The notes beneath the pieces are model-generated. The model saw nothing but the letters and a program-made list of their open reading frames with translations. It ran no database searches and was not told the DNA's origin. The position numbers and the translations under genes were made by a program. A stretch of DNA of 64,000 nt from an uncultured Alphaproteobacteria bacterium (GTDB lineage Bacteria; Pseudomonadota; Alphaproteobacteria; Methylaequorales; Methylaequoraceae), in assembly GCA_902617375.1 (NCBI GenBank), contig CACMWI010000001.1, positions 252,090 through 316,089 on the forward strand, given 5' to 3'. Of the stretch, positions 46,476 to 55,371 are shown in pieces; within the stretch, counting starts at the first letter, position 1, and every line of letters begins with the position of its first letter.

Positions 46476-49400
46476 CTATTCTTCAGCTGAAGAATCTCCT
46501 GAACCGCCGTCACCCCCCCCTGAGCTTCCTCCTGAGCTTCCTCCTGAGCTTCCGCTGGAAACACCCCCCCCTGGAGCTGCTGGAGCACCGCTACTTGGAG
46601 GTCCTCCTGCTGCAGTTGCAGCAGTGGGTGTAGTTGTCATTACAATTACTTTAGGAACGGCCTGTGTTGCTCCCGTAATGATTTTTTTACCTGATTTCGC
46701 TAGCTCATTTATTTTGTTTTCGATTTTTTTTAAAGCTTTAAATTTGGCTTTTAATTCAAATAAATATTCATGAGCTTCACCCAAAAGAGTATAGTTAGAA
46801 GAATCTCCACCCAATAATTTTAAACCATCAGTAGTTATTTTATTTAAACCTTCACGAGTCACTCTTACCCTAGTGGTTCCAGAAAGCTTGACATCATCAC
46901 CCTTAATTTGATTTGTCATCCTTAATTGGCCTGATGAAAGTCTTACATTTCTGTTAATTCTATTAATTTTTCTTGAACCACTCAATTTTATTGGTTTCTT
47001 GTTAACTGTAATATTCTGTTCACTGCCAATTAAAGTATAATTGCTAGCTAATCCACCATTTAATCCATTAGACAAAGAAAGTCCTGCTGTTGAAGTTAAA
47101 CTTGATCCTGACTGAGTATTTGCTGACGATAATGAGCCAGATCCATTGAGGGTAAGTGTCTCATTTCCAATGAGATTGCCTACATTTAAATCTGTAGCAC
47201 TGACAATAGTGGTGCCATCGTAATTTCTTGAACCACTTAAACTAATTGGTTTTTGAGTTATTTCAGTATTGGTAATTGTTTTTGTAGTAGAGCTAGCTAT
47301 TAGTCCATAAACATTACCGTGTCTATTATGTGATTTCGATGATATTGTGTAAGCAGCATCAGCTTTCACAACTGCACTATTACTCGCAGCTGCAGAGTTA
47401 TAAGTGTAAGTTTGGTTACTAAGTGCAACATTAATGTTACTAGGTAGTCCGTTTGAACTAGTAACTGTTGACGTACCGAAGATTGCCGAAGATGTAGAGG
47501 AGGTTCCGTCATAAACTTTTTTAACCTTCATCGATGTTCCAGAAATATTTCCATATGTTTTTGTAAGTTCTCCAGGATCAAATCCTGTGAATATGCCGTT
47601 TCCAGACCCACTTATTGGATCACCATTAGTATAATTATATTGGATAAAATTAGCGGATTCGACATTACTAAAAGAATTGTCTGAAGATTTATTTAATCTT
47701 TTAATTCTCCAATTGGCGTTATTTCCCTGTGTGGTAATTGACGAGACTGCACCTATTTCGTATCCAGAAATATCAACAGTTGTTCCACTGTTATTGGATG
47801 CTGTAAGATTTGTACCAGTTATCTTCCCTATAGATGAATCACCTGTTGCATTTATAGCTCCGGCAGTGATTGTTCCTAATGAAATGTCTCCGGGTTGATC
47901 ATTGGTAAGACCAGCTCCTCCATCCATAACTGCAGTCACTGTCCCGTTTCCTGCATTTATGGCTGCATTATTAGTTATATCCGCAGTTCCACTTCCTCTC
48001 TGTGAATCAACGACACCATAAGATGTTGATGTGTTGGCACGAAGTGTTAGGTCACCATTTGCAGTAGTTATATTAGAATTAATTGTTATATCACGTCCAG
48101 CAAGGAGCGAAAGATTTCCGCCAGAACTACCTGTCACGCTTATGGCGTTGAAAACTGAAATGTCTTGGTTTGCTCTTAAGTAAACATCGGTTCCTGCTGT
48201 CAATAAATCAGCTATTGTTGAACTTCCTATGGTATTTGAGGACGAGGAATCTGTTGCAAATGCATTTACAGTGCTAATGTCACCTCCAGTTATTCCAGTA
48301 AAAGCACCACTTGTAAACTCTAAATCATTGTGAAAATAAACATTTGTTCCATTGTCTGTAACTCCCTGACCAGGCCCTTGCCACCTAATTAACATTGCAT
48401 CACCACCGGTTCTTTCACCAAAATAAGCAAGTATTGGATAGTAAGTGTCTGCTTGAAGAGTAAAATAGGAACTAAACCTTGTTCTTATTCCGTGCGGTCT
48501 GCTATTATCAACTCTCTCATTGCTTTTACTTCGAAGACTAATAAAATTTGACCAGTTGCTTGCTTGACTCGTATCAAATAGCCATAGCCAACTAGCATCA
48601 TCACTTGAGGTTAGGAATCTGTAAGAACCTGTTGAAGGCGGTTTAAAGAATCCCCTCCATTCTGCTGAATAATATTCAGCAAAGTTTCTTCCAGGAGTGG
48701 TATAGTTTACTCTAGTAAAGTCATTAACAAACCTGTTTCTTATGCTTGAACTACTGTGTTGTGAACTGCCCCCAACAGTTCCAAAAAAACTTAAATTATC
48801 ATTAAAGTAACCAGGATAAACTTGGGCTCTAAGCCCACTTGACAAACTCCCAGAACCGGAACTTCCATCAACAGTAATGTTCTTTGGGTCTAAAAGCAAA
48901 GTCCCATATTCCACACTCACGCGATCTAAATTAATGGTTCTGAGAAGATTTTTTGATGAAATCTCAACGAACCCTCCTTTTTCTTTGTTGTTAGAGGCAA
49001 TTGTAATCTCAGAATTATTAGCATCTAAGTAACCATTCGCGTCTATTGAACCCATAAAATCAGTAGTCTCATCTGACCATATTATAGCAGTTCCACCTTG
49101 GCCAAAAGAGCTAGAAATATTTATATTTACATCGTAGTCAACAACAGTATTTTGAGCATTATTAATTTCATTTTGATTATCAAATCGATTAATAAATCCA
49201 TGATATTCTTTCTGACTCACCGTTGACAACTTTTGGCCACCTAAATACTCACCACCAATTCTAACCTTACCCCCCTGATTAGAACCTTTGGCTGAAATAT
49301 CAGCTGCCGCTACCATTACATTTTGTCCGGTAAAGTCAATGTTACCACCTTTGCCGAAATCCCCATCAGCCCTGAATTTTCCAGCAATCAGATTATTATG

Positions 49401-50585
49401 ATTAGCATATAGTTTTACGCCCCCCCCTTTTTTAGAACCTGATACATCCACATTAGTTCTAGCCGTGGATAACAATTCATCTTCTGAAACGACTATTAGG
49501 TTTCCACCATTTTCTTTTAAGCCCTTTGCAACTATTGAACTGTCAAGAACAAACATTTCTTTCGCTTTTGCTGAAATTTGACCACCGTTAGGACCGCTCG
49601 CATTCGTTTTGCCTCCATAAAACACATTAGTACCAGTAATGTTTAAAGAACCTGTTGGTGTGTTTATATTTGCTCCTGATATGTCTATATCACCGTTGAT
49701 ATTTATAAAATTATTATCATCACCACCTATAACTACATTTCCCGTTCGTTGATCTATGCTTGCTGTTGAGATAAATCCAGATGAACCAACATTTACTGCC
49801 CCAAGCATTAGAGTTTCCGCTGTGTTTGCTGATAATTGAACATATCCACTATCAGCAATTAACGATCCGTTATTAGTCACTAAGCTGTCTAAGCTTTTTC
49901 CATTTATGTCCTTAATACGTGCAAGTTCGCTTGTTGGAACTGTTATTTTCATTAAATCATTTCCTGAAAGATCTAAAGTTATTTGTTCACCTGCACCCAT
50001 AAATATGTTTCCGAATTTTGCAGTTATTACTCCTTCGTTTGAAACGTAATTACCTAGAAGTGAAGCATGACCATAATTATTTACTTTAACTTTTCCGTGA
50101 TTTTCTACCCCTTTTGAGTTTCCATTCTTGTAGAAACTGTAATTACCTTGTAAAAAATCACTCGTATTTATATCAAGGCTCGAGGCAGTAAATGAATTGC
50201 TTTTCACAGCCCCTGATTTAGTTAAAAAAACACCATTAGGATTAACAAGCATCACGTTTCCATTTGATTTTATTTGTCCAGCTATCCTTGATGGTGTTGA
50301 ACCTAGAACTTTATTGAGCGATGAGGAGCTAGATGATGGCATGTTAAATTCAACTACACCTTGGGAGTGAACAGAAAATGAATCCCAATGAATTACAGAA
50401 TTATGACTGCTTTGGTCAATAACCATATGATCCGGATTTATTGAGGCTATTTCAACGCTTCCGATATTAATAGAGCTTCCAGTTGGCATATCAGAAGCTA
50501 TTGCTGAGACAAAAGGGCTTAATGTCATCACGCTACAAAGTGTAGCGGCTATAAACGAATTAAATTTATTTTTCTTAAGAATCAT
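46476..50585 (-). CDS. Two-partner-secretion exoprotein TpsA1 (filamentous haemagglutinin type) with PA14 domain
   Basis: 1369 residues from the ATG at 50585, which has an aggaa ribosome site; a longer TTG frame is unlikely. Signal peptide 1-30, then a TPS secretion domain (about 32-275) with NPNG at 115-118. Beta-helix repeats follow to about 570. A PA14 domain lies at about 584-755 (AEWRGFFKPPSTGSYRFLTS, then SDDASWLWLF), then more beta-helix, YDG/MBG-like segments (KKVYDGTSSTSS; ITQKPISLSGSRNYDGTT) and a Ser/Gly-rich acidic tail. It should be secreted by TpsB1 and act at the surface as an adhesin or glycan binder; the ligand is unknown. No toxin domain is seen. tpsB1 lies 79 bases upstream. 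Confidence 0.5.
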   Translation of the reverse strand: MILKKNKFNSFIAATLCSVMTLSPFVSAIASDMPTGSSINIGSVEIASINPDHMVIDQSSHNSVIHWDSFSVHSQGVVEFNMPSSSSSSLNKVLGSTPSRIAGQIKSNGNVMLVNPNGVFLTKSGAVKSNSFTASSLDINTSDFLQGNYSFYKNGNSKGVENHGKVKVNNYGHASLLGNYVSNEGVITAKFGNIFMGAGEQITLDLSGNDLMKITVPTSELARIKDINGKSLDSLVTNNGSLIADSGYVQLSANTAETLMLGAVNVGSSGFISTASIDQRTGNVVIGGDDNNFININGDIDISGANINTPTGSLNITGTNVFYGGKTNASGPNGGQISAKAKEMFVLDSSIVAKGLKENGGNLIVVSEDELLSTARTNVDVSGSKKGGGVKLYANHNNLIAGKFRADGDFGKGGNIDFTGQNVMVAAADISAKGSNQGGKVRIGGEYLGGQKLSTVSQKEYHGFINRFDNQNEINNAQNTVVDYDVNINISSSFGQGGTAIIWSDETTDFMGSIDANGYLDANNSEITIASNNKEKGGFVEISSKNLLRTINLDRVSVEYGTLLLDPKNITVDGSSGSGSLSSGLRAQVYPGYFNDNLSFFGTVGGSSQHSSSSIRNRFVNDFTRVNYTTPGRNFAEYYSAEWRGFFKPPSTGSYRFLTSSDDASWLWLFDTSQASNWSNFISLRSKSNERVDNSRPHGIRTRFSSYFTLQADTYYPILAYFGERTGGDAMLIRWQGPGQGVTDNGTNVYFHNDLEFTSGAFTGITGGDISTVNAFATDSSSSNTIGSSTIADLLTAGTDVYLRANQDISVFNAISVTGSSGGNLSLLAGRDITINSNITTANGDLTLRANTSTSYGVVDSQRGSGTADITNNAAINAGNGTVTAVMDGGAGLTNDQPGDISLGTITAGAINATGDSSIGKITGTNLTASNNSGTTVDISGYEIGAVSSITTQGNNANWRIKRLNKSSDNSFSNVESANFIQYNYTNGDPISGSGNGIFTGFDPGELTKTYGNISGTSMKVKKVYDGTSSTSSAIFGTSTVTSSNGLPSNINVALSNQTYTYNSAAASNSAVVKADAAYTISSKSHNRHGNVYGLIASSTTKTITNTEITQKPISLSGSRNYDGTTIVSATDLNVGNLIGNETLTLNGSGSLSSANTQSGSSLTSTAGLSLSNGLNGGLASNYTLIGSEQNITVNKKPIKLSGSRKINRINRNVRLSSGQLRMTNQIKGDDVKLSGTTRVRVTREGLNKITTDGLKLLGGDSSNYTLLGEAHEYLFELKAKFKALKKIENKINELAKSGKKIITGATQAVPKVIVMTTTPTAATAAGGPPSSGAPAAPGGGVSSGSSGGSSGGSSGGGDGGSGDSSAEE

Positions 50586-50664
50586 TTCCTCTAATCTTCT
50601 TAAACGTAAAGCTACATATATATTCAGCTTATTCTTACGACAAAACAAGTCTTTTTTTTATATT

Positions 50665-52425
50665 CTAAAAGGTCATATTTAGCATTAATACTAAGTGATG
50701 CTTATTCAATCTTACATCTGAAAGGATTTCAATTTTGTCACTAGCAATTGTTTTTGAATATTCAACTTTAGCCGTAATGTTTTTACCAAAATAAAAGTAA
50801 TCATTAAAGTTATTCAATTGAAGGCCAATTCCCATTGATTTTGCTGCTGTTTCACTGTTTTCCGCTGATGTTGGCCTGTTTAGATAGGCGACCCCCATTA
50901 CAGAGTAGACATATGGTGTTATTGAAAAATTTTTTAACAATGAAAAGTTTCTGTTTAATTCTCCCCTTACGTACCAAATTTTATCTCCCGAAATAGCACC
51001 AGAGGTCAAAGCACTAACTCTATCCATTCCAATCACAGTTGATTGTTCAGAATTTAACAATGCGTCATCAGTGTATTGTCCACCAAATCCTATTTTCATA
51101 AGGTAATTAGTAAATACATATAATGAGTAAGATGAATTAACTCTAAAATGATGATATTGAGATGTACCTGAAGTCCTTGATAATGGAATATCAACCGCCT
51201 CACTAGCGGATCTCGAAGCAATGTCAAGTCCTCGAGATAGCTCAGAATCAAAGTAAATACAACCTATAGGGCACCCAAAAAAACTTAGACCTATTCTTAG
51301 ACTTGTTAGTCTGTCGTGAGATAAAATCTGATCTACACCAGTCGTATTAGTTTGTTGAAGCTCATCAATCCAACTTATGTTTCCTCTCAATGTCCAAGAT
51401 AAATCTTTTTTTAGTATCAAAGGATACGTAATGCCAAACGAACCTGACTTCATATTTGATTCGATACCTAATGATGCAATTTCCCCACCTGGACGTGTCA
51501 TGCTTTCTGAATAGGACAAGTTTGTTTTAAGCCCATCGTCACCTAAAGGGTATAAAAAAGATAACCCACCCCCTCTGATTGTAACAGAACTACCGGTTCC
51601 TTTCATTCCCTTAATTGTTGGCCTTGCCAATCCAAAAGCCGTTAGACTTTCTCCGTATCCAAAAGGTGAGTTAATTGTTGTTTGTATAACCCCTAACTGT
51701 CTACCTAATTCCTCACTTTGAGTATTACTGAAGTTCACACTACCAGAGATCAATTTATGTTCAGCCTCAACAACCAAAACTGTTCCACCTTCAGCTGAAC
51801 CTTGAGCAAAAGCTGTATTAAGTTTTAAACCTGCAACTTGACTAGCCAGTAGTAGTTTTTTTTCTAGCAATGAATTTTTGAGATTTTGTTTATCTTTAAT
51901 TTCCCTTAGATACCTAAAAACTGATTTTCTCTGAATTTTTGGAACTTTTTCAAGATTAATCTTTTCAATAAAACCATCAATTACTTTGAAAAATACTGTC
52001 GCACCTTCTTTTTTGAGCTCTTGTTTAGGCAAAATAACTCTAACTAATGGCAAGTCTTTACTTTGATAGTCCTTAGTCATGCTATTTGCAATCTTATTTA
52101 GTTCATTTATAGTCGAGGATCTACTTACTAATTGATTTTTGTAAATGTCAAAGTTAATAATATTTTGCAATTCTTTTGAGGCTATAATTACAATAGAGTC
52201 AACTATTACAGAAATTTGATCCAGCTGCTCTCCTTTTATTTTGGTGTTTTCTAAACCTTTCAAGAGTTCTTGACTGTCTCGCTTTTTTATTTTTTCTTTT
52301 TCAATATCCTCTAAAACCTTTGGTACAGTTTGACTTGGAGATGTACTAGCAGCATTTAAATTTTTAGAATAATTAAAAAGCGCACAAAAAAAGAAAAAAA
52401 AAATTGTAAATCTATTTTTCCTCAT
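50665..52425 (-). CDS. TpsB1 outer-membrane transporter (ShlB/FhaC family)
   Basis: 586 residues from the ATG at 52425 (ATG 52431 is also possible; the frame opens further to 52518, but those residues precede the signal peptide). Signal peptide rich in Phe, then a linker, a POTRA region (LVRVILPKQELKKEGATVFF and KVIDGFIEKINLEKVP) and a 16-strand Omp85-type barrel with NTQSEELGRQ, GLARPTIKGMKGTGS, SMTRPGG and SYSLYVFTNYLM. It exports TpsA1. It is closely similar to TpsB2 at 60.3 kb. Upstream lies the broken amt gene, 105 bases away. Confidence 0.5.
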   Translation of the reverse strand: MRKNRFTIFFFFFCALFNYSKNLNAASTSPSQTVPKVLEDIEKEKIKKRDSQELLKGLENTKIKGEQLDQISVIVDSIVIIASKELQNIINFDIYKNQLVSRSSTINELNKIANSMTKDYQSKDLPLVRVILPKQELKKEGATVFFKVIDGFIEKINLEKVPKIQRKSVFRYLREIKDKQNLKNSLLEKKLLLASQVAGLKLNTAFAQGSAEGGTVLVVEAEHKLISGSVNFSNTQSEELGRQLGVIQTTINSPFGYGESLTAFGLARPTIKGMKGTGSSVTIRGGGLSFLYPLGDDGLKTNLSYSESMTRPGGEIASLGIESNMKSGSFGITYPLILKKDLSWTLRGNISWIDELQQTNTTGVDQILSHDRLTSLRIGLSFFGCPIGCIYFDSELSRGLDIASRSASEAVDIPLSRTSGTSQYHHFRVNSSYSLYVFTNYLMKIGFGGQYTDDALLNSEQSTVIGMDRVSALTSGAISGDKIWYVRGELNRNFSLLKNFSITPYVYSVMGVAYLNRPTSAENSETAAKSMGIGLQLNNFNDYFYFGKNITAKVEYSKTIASDKIEILSDVRLNKHHLVLMLNMTF

Positions 52426-52470
52426 ATCCATTAACAACAAATTTTCTAATGTTGATAGTATACCAAGAGC

Positions 52471-52485
52471 GCTAGTTATACTAGC
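52471..52485. repeat. Short inverted repeat in the tpsB1 leader
   Basis: gctagt-tat-actagc, six-base perfect arms around three bases, about 45 bases upstream of the tpsB1 start. Could be an operator or part of the 5' leader; there is no T-tract suited to termination toward tpsB1. Confidence 0.5.
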
Positions 52486-52508
52486 TTTTAATGATTTCGC
52501 GAAACAAA

Positions 52509-52529
52509 TTATCCACAAGATGTGGAAAA
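52509..52529. promoter_or_regulatory. DnaA-box pair upstream of tpsB1
   Basis: A perfect DnaA box ttatccaca at 52509-52517 is followed after three bases by tgtggaaaa (52521-52529), the reverse complement of ttttccaca, giving a near-palindromic pair between the amt stop and tpsB1. The tpsB2 leader also has a pair of perfect boxes. Whether these bind DnaA or serve another regulator is unknown. Confidence 0.5.
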
Positions 52530-52530
52530 C

Positions 52531-53798
52531 TTAGTTATTGTAGCCACTCTCACCATGGAGTGAGTTGTCTAAACCCTGAATTTCTTGATCTTCTGTAACC
52601 CTAAGTTCAATAAATATTGAAATAAATTTTAGAATTAAATAAGAAAAGATTATTGTCCATACTGCAGTTACAATCACTGCGTATATTTGAACCTTTAGCT
52701 GACTCGTAACTGTTGCTCCCTCGTCCAACCCAACACCACCGAACCCACCATGCATTAGTGCTGCACACAAAATAGTACCTAAAATACCTCCTACACCGTG
52801 GACAGCAAATACATCAAGACTATCATCAATTTTCATTTTAATTCTTATTAGATCTACAGCTAAATAACATAAGACTCCACCTGAGAGTCCGATTATTAAA
52901 GCCCCTTGAACACCAAAAAAACCTGAAGCTGGTGTAATTGTAGCTAAACCAGCAACCATTCCTGTGGCCATGCCGACAAGTGAAGGTTTCCCAAACCTTA
53001 TCCATTCAATAATAATCCACGAAAATGCTCCAAGTGAAGCCGCGACATGCGTAACTAAAATAGGCTTTAGACGCAACATAATCCGCTGCTAACGCTGAAC
53101 CGCCATTGAATCCAAACCATCCAACCCATAACATTGAAGCTCCTATCATTGTTAATACAGGGCTGTGTGGCGGTGAGAGACTGTCTTTTGAAAAACTTTT
53201 CCTTTTCCCAAGAACTATAGCTATAACTAACGCTGCTAAACCTGCTGTTGTATGAACAACAAGACCACCAGCAAAATCTTTTACACCCATTTCAGCCAAG
53301 AATCCACCACCCCAAACCCAATAGGCTACTGGACAGTAAACAAGAATTAACCAAACTGAAGAAAAAATTAGAATTACTGAAAACTTTATTCTTTCTACAT
53401 ATGCTCCTATAACTAGAGCTGGAGTAATTATACAAAATGTCATCTGAAACATGGCAAATAAAATCTCTGGAATTGTACCCACGTTAGAACCGGGAGAAAT
53501 CTCTAAGAAGAGTTTGGTTAAATCGCCAATCAGATTTGAGGTTCCTTGTGAAAATGCAAGTGAATAACCAGCAATTACCCAAAGAATTGACATCAAACAA
53601 GCTATCCCAAAGTGCTGACATAACACAGATACTACGTTTTTGGACTGTACTAAACCTGCATAAAATAATGCCAGACCAGGGAGGGTCATAAATAAAACTA
53701 GACTAGAGGAGGTAAGAATCCAAGCTGTATCTCCACTATTAGTCTCTGCACTAGATAATGTTGGAAGAAGATAAATTAGAAGGACAAAAACGAATCAT
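52531..53798 (-). pseudogene. amt: Ammonium transporter Amt, interrupted by two single-base frameshifts
   Basis: Two frames together cover a complete Amt/Mep channel. The N-terminal part (53006-53689) has MTLPGLALFYAGLVQSKN and WVGWFGFNGGSALAAD; the C-terminal part (52531-53079) has VTHVAASLGAFSW, GKPSLVGMATG and FAVHGVGGILGT, ending HGESGYNN. Removing one T from the coding-strand TTTT at 53057-53060 joins them as KAYLVTHVAAS. Upstream, removing one T from the TTTTT at 53786-53790 links ATG 53798 to the signal peptide (MIRFVLLIYLLPTLSSAE). So the gene is full length apart from two homopolymer shifts: either a recent pseudogene or sequence errors. No PII gene (glnK) is adjacent. Confidence 0.5.
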
Positions 53799-53979
53799 GA
53801 TCTCAGGATGTGCTCCAATTAATAATTGTTATCCTAACATTTCAAATATAAATAGAAAGTGAAAAAAGATAATTATTTTATCTTTTTCAAAATTGCATAA
53901 AAAATTTGCATAATCAAAATAATGTACCGAAAGTCTTTTTTATTGAGTTTTTTTAATTAATTTAGTTAAGGTTATTATT
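53799..53979. other. Intergenic region between divergent amt and mnmE
   Basis: 181 AT-rich bases. They contain one AT-only hairpin at 53863-53887 (10-base arms aaaaagataa / ttatcttttt around 5 bases). Its place between divergent starts argues for a regulatory or chance role rather than a terminator. I see no ribosome-bound ORF, no DnaA box and no parS here. Confidence 0.5.
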
Positions 53980-55371
53980 ATGAGAAAAAATTCAACTGAC
54001 ACTATCTTTGCCTTATCAACTTTTTATGGTCCTTCAGCAATTGCGATTATAAGAATTTCAGGTTCTGGTAGTCTGAAAATTGCTAAAAAACTCTGTAAAA
54101 TAAAGATTTTGAAGGATAGATTTGCCCATTTGTTAAATATCTATGATCTTCAATCAAATCTTATAGACAAAGCCTTAGTAATATATTTTAAATCTCCAAA
54201 ATCTTTCACAGGTGAAGACCTACTTGAAATACAAACTCATGGTAGTGTTGCTATAATAAAAAAACTAATTGAGGAACTTTCAAAGTTACCTTATGCACGA
54301 CCAGCAAAACCAGGCGAACTCTCAAAAAGAGCTTTTTTAAATGGTAAAGGAGACATGCTTTATTTTGAAGGCATTAATAACTTAATTAAATCTGAAACTG
54401 AAAATCAGAGACTAATTGCTAGCAAGCAAATTTTTGGAAAAGATGCCAATAAGTGTTTATTATGGAGACAAAAAATCATAGAGATTCTTGCATTTGTAGA
54501 TGCAGAAATTGAGTTTGGTGATGAAATCGAAAAATTACAACACTCTAATATTAAGAATAATATAGAAAAAATCTGTAGAGAAATCGAAAAGGCGTGTAAA
54601 TCATTTCTAACTGTAAGAAATCTTGTTCACGGATCACAAGTTTTGATAATAGGTCCTGCCAACGCTGGAAAATCAACATTTTTCAATTTTTTACTTCAAA
54701 GTGATAAAATGATAGTTTCACCTAAAGAAGGCACAACAACAGATCAATCAGACCAATCAATAGACTTACTAGGCGAGAAAGTCATTATTACGGATACAGC
54801 TGGCATAAGAAACACACAAGATGAAATTGAAAGTCTTGGTGTTAAAAAAACTATCTTATCAATCAAAACTTCTCAAAAGTTAATAATAGTTCTTTCTCCA
54901 GATTCCCTTATGAAAAATAATCTCCAGAAGGTTAAGAGGGTTTTGGGAAGTGTTGAGTTTAAAAACTGCGTCATTATATTTAATAAATCAGATCTAAAAA
55001 ATTCAAAACAAAAATTCAAAGAATGGAAGATAAAAATTCCAGCAATAAAAAATTTTAAATCGATGACAATATCTTGTAGAAATAACACTAAAAATATCAA
55101 GATGTTGAAAAAGTGTCAGCAATTCATACACGATAATCTATTATCTGTTGACACTAATACAGATGATTATTATTTTTCTGAATTGAGACAGTTTGAATGT
55201 TTGAAAAGTATCTTAAAAAACTTGGAGTGCGCAAACCTTAAATTTGATAGTCTAGAGATATTGGCTAAATATTTGAGAGACGCTTTGACTGATATTGATG
55301 AATTGTACGGTAAACATGATGATGAAGATAAACTTGAAATTATTTTTAATAAGTTCTGTATTGGAAAATAG
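53980..55371 (+). CDS. mnmE: tRNA uridine-5-carboxymethylaminomethyl modification GTPase MnmE
   Basis: 463 residues. The N-terminal tetrahydrofolate-binding domain starts DTIFALSTFYGPSAIAIIRISG; a helical domain follows, with the inserted GTPase domain carrying G1 GPANAGKST, G3 DTAGIRNT and G4 NKSDL, and the C-terminus keeps the catalytic FCIGK cysteine motif. With MnmG it modifies the wobble uridine of several tRNAs. Its TAG is immediately followed by the mnmG GTG. First gene of the mnmE-mnmG-rsmG-parA-parB run. Confidence 0.5.
   Translation: MRKNSTDTIFALSTFYGPSAIAIIRISGSGSLKIAKKLCKIKILKDRFAHLLNIYDLQSNLIDKALVIYFKSPKSFTGEDLLEIQTHGSVAIIKKLIEELSKLPYARPAKPGELSKRAFLNGKGDMLYFEGINNLIKSETENQRLIASKQIFGKDANKCLLWRQKIIEILAFVDAEIEFGDEIEKLQHSNIKNNIEKICREIEKACKSFLTVRNLVHGSQVLIIGPANAGKSTFFNFLLQSDKMIVSPKEGTTTDQSDQSIDLLGEKVIITDTAGIRNTQDEIESLGVKKTILSIKTSQKLIIVLSPDSLMKNNLQKVKRVLGSVEFKNCVIIFNKSDLKNSKQKFKEWKIKIPAIKNFKSMTISCRNNTKNIKMLKKCQQFIHDNLLSVDTNTDDYYFSELRQFECLKSILKNLECANLKFDSLEILAKYLRDALTDIDELYGKHDDEDKLEIIFNKFCIGK

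Noticed and set aside
46476..50585. Contact-dependent inhibition (CdiA) toxin system
   Set aside because: The TpsA1 end is a Ser/Gly tail without a VENN-like pretoxin motif or nuclease-like domain, and no small immunity gene follows.
52531..53689. Two separate overlapping membrane genes instead of one amt
   Set aside because: Together they form one collinear Amt with a single-base break; neither half has a proper start for a stand-alone protein.
53863..53887. AT-only hairpin as a terminator
   Set aside because: It lies between divergent starts and has no GC pairs beyond one; more likely chance or promoter structure.
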